The notes under the pieces are model-generated. The model did no database searches, was not told where the DNA came from, and worked only from the letters and a program-made list of their open reading frames with translations. A program made the position numbers and the translations under genes. Positions 1 through 7,236 of a stretch of DNA of 25,873 nt are shown here, piece by piece. This stretch comes from a virus, in the IMG/VR virus record IMGVR_UViG_3300008218_000042, positions 1-25,873 of that record, one strand, 5' to 3'. The stretch's first letter is position 1, and each line of letters starts with the position of its first letter.

Positions 1-1
1 G

Positions 2-667
2 CGCGCCGAAGTCCAGCGGGCGATGCGGGAGATGGAGCAGGGTATCCAGCAGTACAAGGAGCGCGTCGAGCCGCTGGATCGCTATTTCCAGATGGCGGAC
101 AAGCACGGCGTGAAGCTGGAAGCGGCCTTGGAGCGCTACGTCAACATGGAGACGATGCTGGCGCAGGACCCTGTGCGCGGGTTTACCGAGGTCGCGCGAA
201 ACATGGGTCTGTCGCCTCAGCAGGTCGCGCAGATGCTCATGGGCCAGCAGCCCGGCAAGGGAGATGCGCGAGATACTGAAATCAACCAGCTTCGCCAACA
301 GGTTCAGCAGTTGCAGCAGGGGTACGGACAAGTCCAGCAGTCCTTCCAGCAGCAGCGCGAGCAGGCGGTGATGTCCGAAATCGACAAGTTCGCGGCGGAA
401 CATCCCCGTTTTGAAGAACTGGCCGACGAAATGGCGCGGATGTTGTCCACTGGCTATGCCGAGGACATGCCTGACGCCTACGAGAAAGCCGACCGGCTTC
501 GCCCGGCCCCGGCCCCGCAGCAAGAAACGGCTGCACCATCGCCACCGGCTCAAACCCGACCGGCGAAATCCCTGACAGGCGCACCTAGCCCCGGCTCAAA
601 CCCGGCGACAAGGCGTGCCCCGTCGAAGTCACCTCGGGAGGCCCTTGCACGGGCCTTCGGGGCTTAA
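2..667 (+). CDS. Scaffold-like capsid assembly protein (C-terminal part, 5' end outside window)
   Basis: The reading frame is open from base 2, so the gene begins left of the window; the ATG at 23 is only the first internal Met. The visible ~220 residues are highly charged and rich in Gln and Glu. A likely coiled coil (about residues 85-125 from Met23) contains the run QLRQQVQQLQQGYGQVQQ. It is followed by a short helical segment and a Pro/Ala/Ser-rich basic tail. No transmembrane or enzymatic motif is seen. Position directly before the major capsid gene, plus this composition, fits an internal scaffolding protein that guides procapsid assembly and is then removed. The function is inferred from context and composition, not from a diagnostic motif. 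A short inverted repeat overlaps the last codons. Confidence 0.65.
   Translation, partial: RAEVQRAMREMEQGIQQYKERVEPLDRYFQMADKHGVKLEAALERYVNMETMLAQDPVRGFTEVARNMGLSPQQVAQMLMGQQPGKGDARDTEINQLRQQVQQLQQGYGQVQQSFQQQREQAVMSEIDKFAAEHPRFEELADEMARMLSTGYAEDMPDAYEKADRLRPAPAPQQETAAPSPPAQTRPAKSLTGAPSPGSNPATRRAPSKSPREALARAFGA
639..656 (+). promoter_or_regulatory. Short stem-loop at the scaffold/capsid gene junction
   Basis: AGGCCC (639-644) and GGGCCT (651-656) form a perfect 6-bp inverted repeat around a 6-base loop. It ends a few bases before the scaffold stop codon and about 35 bases before the capsid ATG. No T-run follows, so it is not a classic terminator. It could protect or tune the capsid mRNA, or be chance in GC-rich DNA. 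Confidence 0.3.
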
Positions 668-691
668 CCTCTCTCTCAAGGAGCGTCACAC

Positions 692-1699
692 ATGACGATC
701 ACCGACACGGAAGCGCTGCAAGAGCGCTTTTCGCTGGCGCTTGAGGACAGGTCGTCGGGCTACGTCGACCTGGTCTCCGATGCCAACGTGGTTCTTTCCC
801 TTCTCCGTGACAACGGCGGGTGGAAGACCTATCAAGGCCCAACGATCCGCGAGCGGCTGATGTACCAGCTGCACGGGTCGTATGTCCGCTATTCGGGCTT
901 CGAGTACCTTACGCCGGTTCACGCCGAAATCATCAGCGACGCAGAGTTCGTGCCGAAACAATCGGCCGTGGTCTTCTCGCTGTCGATGGAAGAAATCCTC
1001 GCCAACTCCGGTTCCGACGCCCAGCTTTTGGATGTCTTCGCGACCCATATGGAAGCGGCGGAGATGGAGCTGGAGAACAAGGTCACCGAGGACATCCACT
1101 CGGACGGCACCGCCGACGGCGGGCGGCAAATCGGCGGGATGCAACTGATCCTGCCCGATGACCCGACCACCGGCACCTATGGCGGGATCAGCCGGGCCAA
1201 CGTCGCGGCATGGCGGCCCAACAGCTACGATGTGTCGTCCTATTCGTGGGACTTCACCTCGGAAACCGCGATCAACGCCTCTTCCGTTCATGCGATCTAT
1301 TCGCAGGTCATGCGGGAGACGTCGAAGGGTAAGAAGGGGCCGAACATCATTTTGGCCTCGGAAAGCCACTACGGCGCGTTTGAGGCGGCCCTGCAGGCGA
1401 TTCAGCGGGTCACCAATGGCGGCGGCGAGGGGAAGCTGGGCTTCCCCAGCCTGAAGTTCTACGGCGGCGGGCGCAATCTCGACGTCGTGCTGGAAGGCGG
1501 TATCGGGTCCTACATGCCCGACGACGTGACCTACGTGCTCGACACGAAGTCGCTATGTATGCGCTACCACCCGCAGCGGAACTTCTCGAAGATGGGCGGC
1601 AAGCAGCGCCCGATCAACCAAGACGCAATCGTGCAGCAGATCGGGTTCATGGGCGAGATGACCATGCGCGATCCGCAGCACATGTCGAAACTCTATTGA
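692..1699 (+). CDS. Major capsid protein
   Basis: This 335-residue protein has the length and make-up of a podovirus major capsid protein. The N-terminal part (about residues 8-60, including KTYQGPTIRERLMYQ) and the central GGRQIGGMQ...GGISRAN region match my memory of capsid proteins from phages of Rhizobiales and Rhodobacterales. An HK97-like fold is inferred from that family, not read from the sequence. There is no signal peptide or membrane segment. The ATG at 692 is preceded by AAGGAG. The gene sits between the scaffold-like gene and a small capsid-associated gene, the usual head-module order. It would form the icosahedral shell around the DNA. Confidence 0.9.
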   Translation: MTITDTEALQERFSLALEDRSSGYVDLVSDANVVLSLLRDNGGWKTYQGPTIRERLMYQLHGSYVRYSGFEYLTPVHAEIISDAEFVPKQSAVVFSLSMEEILANSGSDAQLLDVFATHMEAAEMELENKVTEDIHSDGTADGGRQIGGMQLILPDDPTTGTYGGISRANVAAWRPNSYDVSSYSWDFTSETAINASSVHAIYSQVMRETSKGKKGPNIILASESHYGAFEAALQAIQRVTNGGGEGKLGFPSLKFYGGGRNLDVVLEGGIGSYMPDDVTYVLDTKSLCMRYHPQRNFSKMGGKQRPINQDAIVQQIGFMGEMTMRDPQHMSKLY

Positions 1700-1712
1700 G
1701 GAGGGTGATGCG

Positions 1713-2201
1713 ATGAGCGGACCCGGAGCAGGCATTGCGTTCGACAAGACGTTCACGGCACGGGAGCGCTCCCCGCGCTTCCCGCCGTTTCGTCTCGGGC
1801 AACGCATGGAAGGCGAAGACGGCAAAGAATACGTGTACGTCCAAGCCGATGGCGCGATCACGGGGGCAGGGTATGTCGCTGTGATCGACGAGAACGGTCA
1901 GGCCGCGATGGCGACCAACACGACTGCGGTCTACGGCCAGCAGATCGGTGTGGCCAGCGTGGCGTTTGCCGATGACGAGTACGGTTGGCTGCAGGTGTTC
2001 GGCACGGCCAACATCCGCGTGGCGGCAAGCTGTGCGGCCAATGTGCCGATCACGTCGACCACCACGGGCGGCCAGCTGGACGATGCGGCAGGCGCCGGCA
2101 CCAAGACCATCACCGGTGCGGTCCTGACCACGGCGAATGGCGGCACGGCTGGCACGGCCGAAGGCGTCCTGACCTACCCCACGGTCGGCGCCACCAACTA
2201 A
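1713..2201 (+). CDS. Small capsid-associated (decoration-like) protein
   Basis: This 162-residue protein follows the major capsid gene after 13 bases. Its start at ATG 1713 is chosen over the out-of-frame ATG at 1708 because of the GAGGAGG ribosome site just upstream. The sequence is rich in Ala, Gly, Thr and Val in short alternating beta-type stretches with a small-residue C-terminus. It has no membrane segment or catalytic motif. Many phages place a head decoration or stabilising protein here, and the composition suits one. I do not recognise a specific family, so the role rests on position and composition. Confidence 0.6.
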   Translation: MSGPGAGIAFDKTFTARERSPRFPPFRLGQRMEGEDGKEYVYVQADGAITGAGYVAVIDENGQAAMATNTTAVYGQQIGVASVAFADDEYGWLQVFGTANIRVAASCAANVPITSTTTGGQLDDAAGAGTKTITGAVLTTANGGTAGTAEGVLTYPTVGATN

Positions 2202-2207
2202 CGGACA

Positions 2208-2230
2208 GGCGGGGCTGTCACGGCCCCGCC
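2208..2230 (+). terminator. Strong GC hairpin between capsid module and next late gene
   Basis: GGCGGGGC (2208-2215) pairs perfectly with GCCCCGCC (2223-2230) around a 7-base loop, starting 7 bases after the stop of the decoration-like gene. The following bases are ACCCCCTTGCATTT, so there is no proper T-run. It may be a partial terminator or an RNA-stabilising hairpin that keeps capsid mRNA more abundant than downstream late mRNA. Full termination is unlikely because the late operon continues. Confidence 0.5.
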
Positions 2231-2265
2231 ACCCCCTTGCATTTCCCTCAGAAGGAACACGACCG

Positions 2266-2937
2266 ATGAACGAAGCCGACCGCAATCTGTCGGTGCGCTT
2301 TTGGCTGCACCCCAAGGAAAACCCCCGCAAGTCGAAAGAGGCCGGGCGACCGATCTACGACGAGGTGGAAATGGTCAGCATCATGGCCCCCGGCAACACC
2401 AAGACGGAGTTCACCGGCCGCGCTCACAGTATGCATTACGATGCCAACGAGCAGCGCCAGCGCACCTATGCCGAGCGCTTTGCCGAGCATTATTCCCAGT
2501 TCAAGGCCGGGCTGGAAGAGCAGGTGCAGGGCACGCCCCTGAGCGAAGCTGCCTTCCTGTCGGTCGGGCAGCGCGCGGAGATGCGGGCCAAGCAGATCAA
2601 GACCGTGGAGCAGCTGGCCGCAATGTCGGACCGCGATATTCAGAAGATGGGCATGGGCTTTCGCAAGCACGTCGACGCGGCGCGCGCCTATCTCGACACC
2701 GCCAACGGCACCTCCGTCATGACCAAGGAAATCGAGGAACTGCGCCGTCAGATCGCGGCGTTGCAGGCGTCCGGCCCGGCTGTGCAAGCCCCGGAGCCTG
2801 AGACGGACCAGTTCGACCAGATGGCCGACGAGGACCTGAAGAACATGCTGACGGATGCAGGGGTCACCGTAGACAACCGCTGGGGGCGCAAGCGTCTTCT
2901 AGAGGAAACCCGTTCGCTGGCGCGTGAAGCCGCCTGA
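2266..2937 (+). CDS. Conserved phage virion-region protein of unknown function
   Basis: This 223-residue protein starts at an ATG preceded by AAGGAAC. Its TGA overlaps the ATG of the next gene (TGATG), indicating translational coupling. Residues 1-60 look beta-rich; residues 65-140 are charged and probably helical. A short coiled coil follows (about 149-168, KEIEELRRQIAALQA). The C-terminal 35 residues (DEDLKNMLTDAGVTVDNRWG) resemble the small SAP/HeH-like helix-extended-helix modules seen at the ends of some phage proteins. Similar proteins occur between capsid and adaptor genes in related podoviruses, as far as I recall. The function is unknown; a head-completion or nucleic-acid-binding role is only a guess. 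Confidence 0.7.
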   Translation: MNEADRNLSVRFWLHPKENPRKSKEAGRPIYDEVEMVSIMAPGNTKTEFTGRAHSMHYDANEQRQRTYAERFAEHYSQFKAGLEEQVQGTPLSEAAFLSVGQRAEMRAKQIKTVEQLAAMSDRDIQKMGMGFRKHVDAARAYLDTANGTSVMTKEIEELRRQIAALQASGPAVQAPEPETDQFDQMADEDLKNMLTDAGVTVDNRWGRKRLLEETRSLAREAA

Positions 2938-3632
2938 TGGCACGCACCGCGTTGCAGATCGTCCGGGCAGCGGCGACCAAGCTGGGCATTGACCAGCCGG
3001 ACGTCCTGTTCACGGCGACGGACCGCACCGAGATCGAACTGCGCCAAGCGCTGATCGAGGCATCGGACAAGATCCTGCACATGCACGACTGGCAGGCCCT
3101 GCGGACGGTTGTAACGCATGACGGAGACGGCAGCACGACGCAATTCGCGTTGCCGTCCGACTATATCCGGATGCCTAAGGATGCGCGCGTCTGGTCGACC
3201 AAATGGCAGCTGACGCTGCATCACATCACGCCCGAAGAATGGCTGAACCTGGACGTTCGTGAGTTCGAGCTGGCCCGCGGGACATGGACGATCTACGGCG
3301 GCAACTTCGTCTACAAGCCCGCGCTGGATGCCGACGAAGACGCCAAGTTCTGGTACATCAGCCGGAATGTGGTTCTGGGGTCGGATCAGGTCGCCAAGGA
3401 AGAGTTCAGCGCCGACGACGACACCTACAAGCTGGACGACCGCGTGCTTGAATTGGTGCTGGTCTGGGTCTGGCGCCAGCAGAAGGGTCTGGATTACGCG
3501 GAAGAGATGCAGACGGCCGAATATGCCGTGTCCCGCGCCATGGCCCGCGACGGCGGCGCCCGCATCCTGACGCAATCCTCCCGGTCCGGCTACAATGCCG
3601 AAACCGCCTATCCGATCCGGGTCGAGCCGTGA
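2937..3632 (+). CDS. Head-tail adaptor protein (P22 gp4 / T7 gp11-like position)
   Basis: This 231-residue protein begins with helices bearing a pattern typical of podovirus adaptors (ALIEASDKILHMHDWQALR at about residues 38-56). It continues with a beta segment including FALPSDYIRMPKDARVW, and ends with a helix-rich part (VLELVLVWVWRQQKGLDYAE). The L-P-x-D-Y-x-R-M motif after a Trp-containing helix is a feature I associate with adaptor proteins that dock below the portal. The start overlaps the previous stop as TGATG. The stop overlaps the possible GTG start of the next gene. The adaptor would connect portal and tail after packaging. The assignment rests on remembered family patterns and gene order. 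Confidence 0.7.
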   Translation: MARTALQIVRAAATKLGIDQPDVLFTATDRTEIELRQALIEASDKILHMHDWQALRTVVTHDGDGSTTQFALPSDYIRMPKDARVWSTKWQLTLHHITPEEWLNLDVREFELARGTWTIYGGNFVYKPALDADEDAKFWYISRNVVLGSDQVAKEEFSADDDTYKLDDRVLELVLVWVWRQQKGLDYAEEMQTAEYAVSRAMARDGGARILTQSSRSGYNAETAYPIRVEP

Positions 3633-5485
3633 GACGCCCCATGCGCCGAAAGCAGGCGCAGACGATCAGCCTTCCCGCACCGACCCTCGGACTGGTGGAG
3701 AACCAGCCCGTGGCGGACAAGTCGGCAATGGGTGCGGAATGGCTGGAAAACTGGCTCCCCACGCAGCGCGGCCTGAAGATGCGCGGCGGGACGGTGCGAA
3801 CCTCCTTCATCGCGTCCGCCGTGAAGAAGCTGTTCCAGTTCGACGACGGCACCGGAGACCCGCGGTTCTTCGCCTCGTCGGCATCGCAGATATTCGACAT
3901 CTCGGACACGGCCACGGCGGCGGTCAACCGCAACGCGACCGCGCTGGTCTGGCGGCAGGGGCGATGGGGCCGCAATACCTGGGGCAAACTCGAACGCCCG
4001 GTTGCCTCGGGCTTCACGAGCGGTGATTGGGCGGTCCAGCAGGTAGGGACCTCGGGCGGGGACTTCCTGGTCGCGGTCAACGGGGCCGACACGGCGCAGA
4101 TTTACGACGGGACGTGGAACCCACTGACGGATGAGGCGATCAACGACCTTGCATTCGTGCAGATGGGCGCGGCCTTCGCTGTCGGGGAGACCGTAACCGG
4201 CGGGACCTCGGGGGCGACGGCTGAAATCCTCGGGTTTACCCAAAAGGCTACCCTGTCGGGAACGCTGAAGCTTGGCGCGATTACAGGAACGTTCGAGGAC
4301 GGCGAGATGCTGACCTCGGCCAGCGGGCAGGCGGTCGCAAGCGGCACCACGTCGGAAGCGTCAGCGATCACTCTGACGGGGGTCGACACGTCCACCCTGC
4401 GCCATGTCTGGTTGTATCAGAACCGGCTGTTTTTCGTGCAGAGCAACAGCTTGCGCGTGTGGTTCCTGCCTGCGGGCGCGGTCGGGGGCGCTGCGCAGGA
4501 CATATCTCTGGCTGGCGTGTTCCGGCGCGGCGGCAAGATACTCTTCGGCACGACGTGGAGCCTCGATAGCGGGGACGGGCTGGACGACAAATGCCTGTTC
4601 GTCACGGACCAAGGCGAGGTGGCCGTCTACAGCGGCACAAACCCCGCTGAGGCGGGCAATTGGTCATTTGAGGGCCGGTACGACATCGGGCGGCCTCTGG
4701 GACGTGACGCGGCCATACAGGCGGGCGGTGACGTGCTCATTGCCACGGATGACGGCATTGTCCCGATGAACGTGGCAATCAGCAAGGACCCGTCGCGGTT
4801 GTCGCTGGACGCGATATCACGACCGATCAAGATCACATGGGACGACGAGTCCCGCCGCGCGGGTGGCAACGTGGCGCTGGTGAAGTGGACTCAGGGCGAC
4901 CTGATGCTGTCGGTCTTTCCCGAGGCGGAACGGATGCTGACAGCCAACCTCGAAACTGGGGCATGGGCGATCCAGTCGGGATGGGCCGCAGATTGCGCAG
5001 GCATCTACAACGGGGCCTTGTTCGGGGGCCGATCCAACGGTGTGGTCTACAAGTTCGATACCGGCGGCACGGATGACGGCGCGCCCTTCACGGCCAAGCT
5101 TTGCTATCCGTTCCTCGATATGGGCGTCCCCGCTGACTACAAGGTGGCGCAGATGATGCGCGGCGCGTTCTTCGCCGACGACGCATTCGGGGCCCGCTAC
5201 AGCGTCTCCGTGGATTACAACGTGCGCTTCCCCATCGCGCCAGCTGCAGCGCCCTCCAGCCCCGTTCAGATGGTCTGGGGGACGGGTGTCTGGGGCGTCA
5301 ACGACTGGGCCGGGGCAACGGTGGGCGACGCCCGCCTCGGCGTGGTCGACAGGTGGGAGAGCGTCAGCGGCGCAGGTTATGCCATCGCGCCCATGGTGCA
5401 GATCACATCGGGCGGAACGACAAAACTGCCGGTGGAGCTGGTGCGACTGGATATCCTTGCAGAAGCGGGCGGCCGGGCGTCTTGA
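3629..5485 (+). CDS. Tail protein, P22 gp10-like packaged-DNA stabilisation family
   Basis: This 618-residue, beta-rich protein has the features of the large tail-hub or DNA-stabilisation proteins of podoviruses. It has an N-terminal NWLPTQRGLKMRGGTVRTS motif (residues about 42-60), a TSGDWAVQQ...GGDFLVAVNGAD repeat unit, then HVWLYQNRLFFVQ and LFGTTWSLDSGDGLDD, as in beta-propeller-type hub proteins. The start is uncertain. GTG 3629 overlaps the upstream stop, while ATG 3641 is four codons later; neither has a strong ribosome site. The stop overlaps a TTG start for the next gene (TTGA). The protein would form part of the short tail that plugs the portal. The gp10 label is by position and remembered similarity. 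Confidence 0.7.
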   Translation: MRRPMRRKQAQTISLPAPTLGLVENQPVADKSAMGAEWLENWLPTQRGLKMRGGTVRTSFIASAVKKLFQFDDGTGDPRFFASSASQIFDISDTATAAVNRNATALVWRQGRWGRNTWGKLERPVASGFTSGDWAVQQVGTSGGDFLVAVNGADTAQIYDGTWNPLTDEAINDLAFVQMGAAFAVGETVTGGTSGATAEILGFTQKATLSGTLKLGAITGTFEDGEMLTSASGQAVASGTTSEASAITLTGVDTSTLRHVWLYQNRLFFVQSNSLRVWFLPAGAVGGAAQDISLAGVFRRGGKILFGTTWSLDSGDGLDDKCLFVTDQGEVAVYSGTNPAEAGNWSFEGRYDIGRPLGRDAAIQAGGDVLIATDDGIVPMNVAISKDPSRLSLDAISRPIKITWDDESRRAGGNVALVKWTQGDLMLSVFPEAERMLTANLETGAWAIQSGWAADCAGIYNGALFGGRSNGVVYKFDTGGTDDGAPFTAKLCYPFLDMGVPADYKVAQMMRGAFFADDAFGARYSVSVDYNVRFPIAPAAAPSSPVQMVWGTGVWGVNDWAGATVGDARLGVVDRWESVSGAGYAIAPMVQITSGGTTKLPVELVRLDILAEAGGRAS

Positions 5486-5901
5486 GGCTGGAATGGGGCC
5501 GCGAGGCGCTGGCCGTCCCCGCGGCGATGGAAATGCTGGGTTTCGACAGGGACTTTGGCCCCTGCATCACGGCTTGCGTTCTGGACCGGACCAACCGCGT
5601 CGCGGCTGTTCTGGTGTTTCACAACTACGCCCCGGAGGCCGGGGTCATCGAAGTCTCGGCCGCTGCGGAGAGCGCGGCTTGGGCGCAGCGCGGCATTCTG
5701 CGTGAGGCGTTCGGATACGTGTTCGCGCATTGCCAGATGGCGGTGGCGCGGTGCGCGGAAAGCAACACGCGCGTGCGTCGTCTCTGGGCGGCGTTCGGCG
5801 CGGACGAGGTCGTCATTCCCCGCCTTCGGGGCCGCGATGAAGCCGAGTGCATCCTGACATTAACGGACGACGCATGGCGCCTGTCCAGATTTGCGAGGTA
5901 A
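5482..5901 (+). CDS. GNAT-like acetyltransferase-fold phage protein
   Basis: The 140-residue protein starts at TTG 5482, which overlaps the previous stop as TTGA; the open frame extends further upstream only over the preceding gene. The pattern ITACVLDRTNRVAAVLVFHN, then a beta strand ending VIEVSAAAES, a helix with REAFGYVF, and finally ESNTRVRRLWAAFGADE is the order of strands and helices in GNAT folds. The last motif resembles the Asn plus GF/FGA end of that fold. Related podoviruses carry a GNAT-like gene between tail hub and internal proteins, as I recall. Whether it is an active acetyltransferase or a structural derivative cannot be told: no clear acetyl-CoA loop (R/Q-x-x-G-x-G/A) is visible. 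Confidence 0.65.
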   Translation: MRLEWGREALAVPAAMEMLGFDRDFGPCITACVLDRTNRVAAVLVFHNYAPEAGVIEVSAAAESAAWAQRGILREAFGYVFAHCQMAVARCAESNTRVRRLWAAFGADEVVIPRLRGRDEAECILTLTDDAWRLSRFAR

Positions 5902-5904
5902 CCG

Positions 5905-7236
5905 ATGGGTAAGAGCAGTCCCCCCCGCCCGCCTGATCCGCAGGAAACGGCCGGGGCGCAAACGGCGAACAACATCGGCACCTCCGTGGCGAACGCATGG
6001 CTGGGGAACGTCAATCAGGTCACGCCCTACGGCGACCTGACCTACAGCCAGACCGGGACCTTCCAGTATACCGACCCGAACACGGGCGAAGTGTACGACA
6101 TCCCCAATTTCACGGCCACGCAAACGCTGTCGCCGGAGATGCAGGCGATCTTCGACCAGCAGACGCGCGCGCAAAGCAACCTTGCCACGATGGGCGCGGA
6201 CCAGTCCGCCCGCCTCATGGATCACCTGTCTACGAACCTCAACTTCGACGACCTGCCCGAAGGCGGATCGGCTGCGAACCTCGAGCGCGGCCCCATGGTC
6301 ATGAACGTCCCCAGCCAAGCGGACGAAATTCAGACCTCTATCGATCCGCGCACCGGGCAGCTTGTGCGCAACGTCGACCAGCAGAGCTATCAGCAGGACT
6401 TCGCGGACGTGGGCGGCCCGACGCGGACCTACGGCACGGACTTCTCGGAGGACAGGCGCCGGGTGGAGGACGCGATCTATTCGCGGATGAACCCGCAGCT
6501 CGAGCGCGACCGGGAGAACCTGCGTTCGTCCCTTGTCAGTCAAGGCATCCGGGAAGGATCGACGGCCTACGACCGCGCCATGAACCGGTTCGGGGAACAG
6601 TCGAACGATGCCCGCATGGGGGCGATCCTCGCGGGCGGTCAGGAACAGTCGCGCATGGCGGGGCTTGAGCGTGACCGGGCCGGGTTCGAGAACGCAGCGC
6701 AGTCCCAAGCCTACCAGCAGGCGATGGGTCGCGCGGGCTTCACCAACGATGCACGGTTCCGGCAGCTGCAATCCGACATCATGGGCGGGCAGTTTGCCAA
6801 CCAGGCCACAGGGCAAGCCTTCAGCCAGGACCTCGGGGCGGGGCAGTTCAGAAACGCGGCTATCGGCCAGCAATTCCAGCAGAACCTTGCATCCGGCAGC
6901 TTCGCCAATTCGGCCCAGAACCAGGGCTTCAACCAGTCCCTGACGACGCAGGACCGCATGGACCGCGACAGGGCGATTGCACGAGATGAGACGCTGACCC
7001 TGCGCAACCAGCCGATCAACGAAATCGCGGCGCTTCTCGGCACAGGGCAGGTGACGCAACCCAACTTCGTCAGCACGCAGATGCCGTCCATCCCGACCGT
7101 GGATCGTGCGGGGCTGGAGCAGCAAAACTATGCCAGCCGCTTGAACGCCTATAACCAGCGGCAGGCGACCATGGGCGGCATATTCGGCACCTTGGGCAAT
7201 GTCGCGGCGGCTGGTATCGGTGGAGGGTTCTTCTGA
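5905..7236 (+). CDS. Internal virion / DNA-ejection-type protein with 18-residue tandem repeats
   Basis: This 443-residue protein starts at ATG 5905, three bases after the previous stop, with GAGGT upstream. It opens with a Pro-rich segment (SSPPRPPDPQE), then TANNIGTSVANAWLGNVNQV and PYGDLTYSQTG, a start I associate with podovirus internal proteins. Residues about 195-260 are charged helix. Residues 261-346 contain five imperfect copies of an 18-residue unit (listed separately). The last 50 residues end in a Gly-rich hydrophobic tail (GNVAAAGIGGGFF). The stop overlaps the transglycosylase start (TGATG). With the next two genes it likely forms the ejection set that enters the host envelope. 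The function is inferred from position and composition. Confidence 0.65.
   Translation: MGKSSPPRPPDPQETAGAQTANNIGTSVANAWLGNVNQVTPYGDLTYSQTGTFQYTDPNTGEVYDIPNFTATQTLSPEMQAIFDQQTRAQSNLATMGADQSARLMDHLSTNLNFDDLPEGGSAANLERGPMVMNVPSQADEIQTSIDPRTGQLVRNVDQQSYQQDFADVGGPTRTYGTDFSEDRRRVEDAIYSRMNPQLERDRENLRSSLVSQGIREGSTAYDRAMNRFGEQSNDARMGAILAGGQEQSRMAGLERDRAGFENAAQSQAYQQAMGRAGFTNDARFRQLQSDIMGGQFANQATGQAFSQDLGAGQFRNAAIGQQFQQNLASGSFANSAQNQGFNQSLTTQDRMDRDRAIARDETLTLRNQPINEIAALLGTGQVTQPNFVSTQMPSIPTVDRAGLEQQNYASRLNAYNQRQATMGGIFGTLGNVAAAGIGGGFF
6685..6942 (+). repeat. Five imperfect 54-bp (18-residue) coding repeats
   Basis: Within the internal protein, residues 261-346 read as four full 18-residue units and one shorter unit, each starting F-x-N: FENAAQSQAYQQAMGRAG, FTNDARFRQLQSDIMGGQ, FANQATGQAFSQDLGAGQ, FRNAAIGQQFQQNLASGS and FANSAQNQGFNQSL. 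The shared pattern is roughly F-x-N-x-A-x-x-Q-x-F/Y/L-x-Q/S-x-L/M. Eighteen residues equal five turns of an alpha helix, so the same face would be presented in every unit. The DNA copies have diverged, so this is an old repeat. Confidence 0.8.

Noticed and set aside
6685-6942. CRISPR-like or non-coding repeat array
   Set aside because: Repeats are in frame, 54 bases long, diverged and inside an open gene, so they are protein repeats.
5860-7125. 421-codon antisense frame opposite the internal protein
   Set aside because: High GC at codon third positions keeps the opposite frame open; composition is Arg/Leu/His-rich with no recognisable motif.
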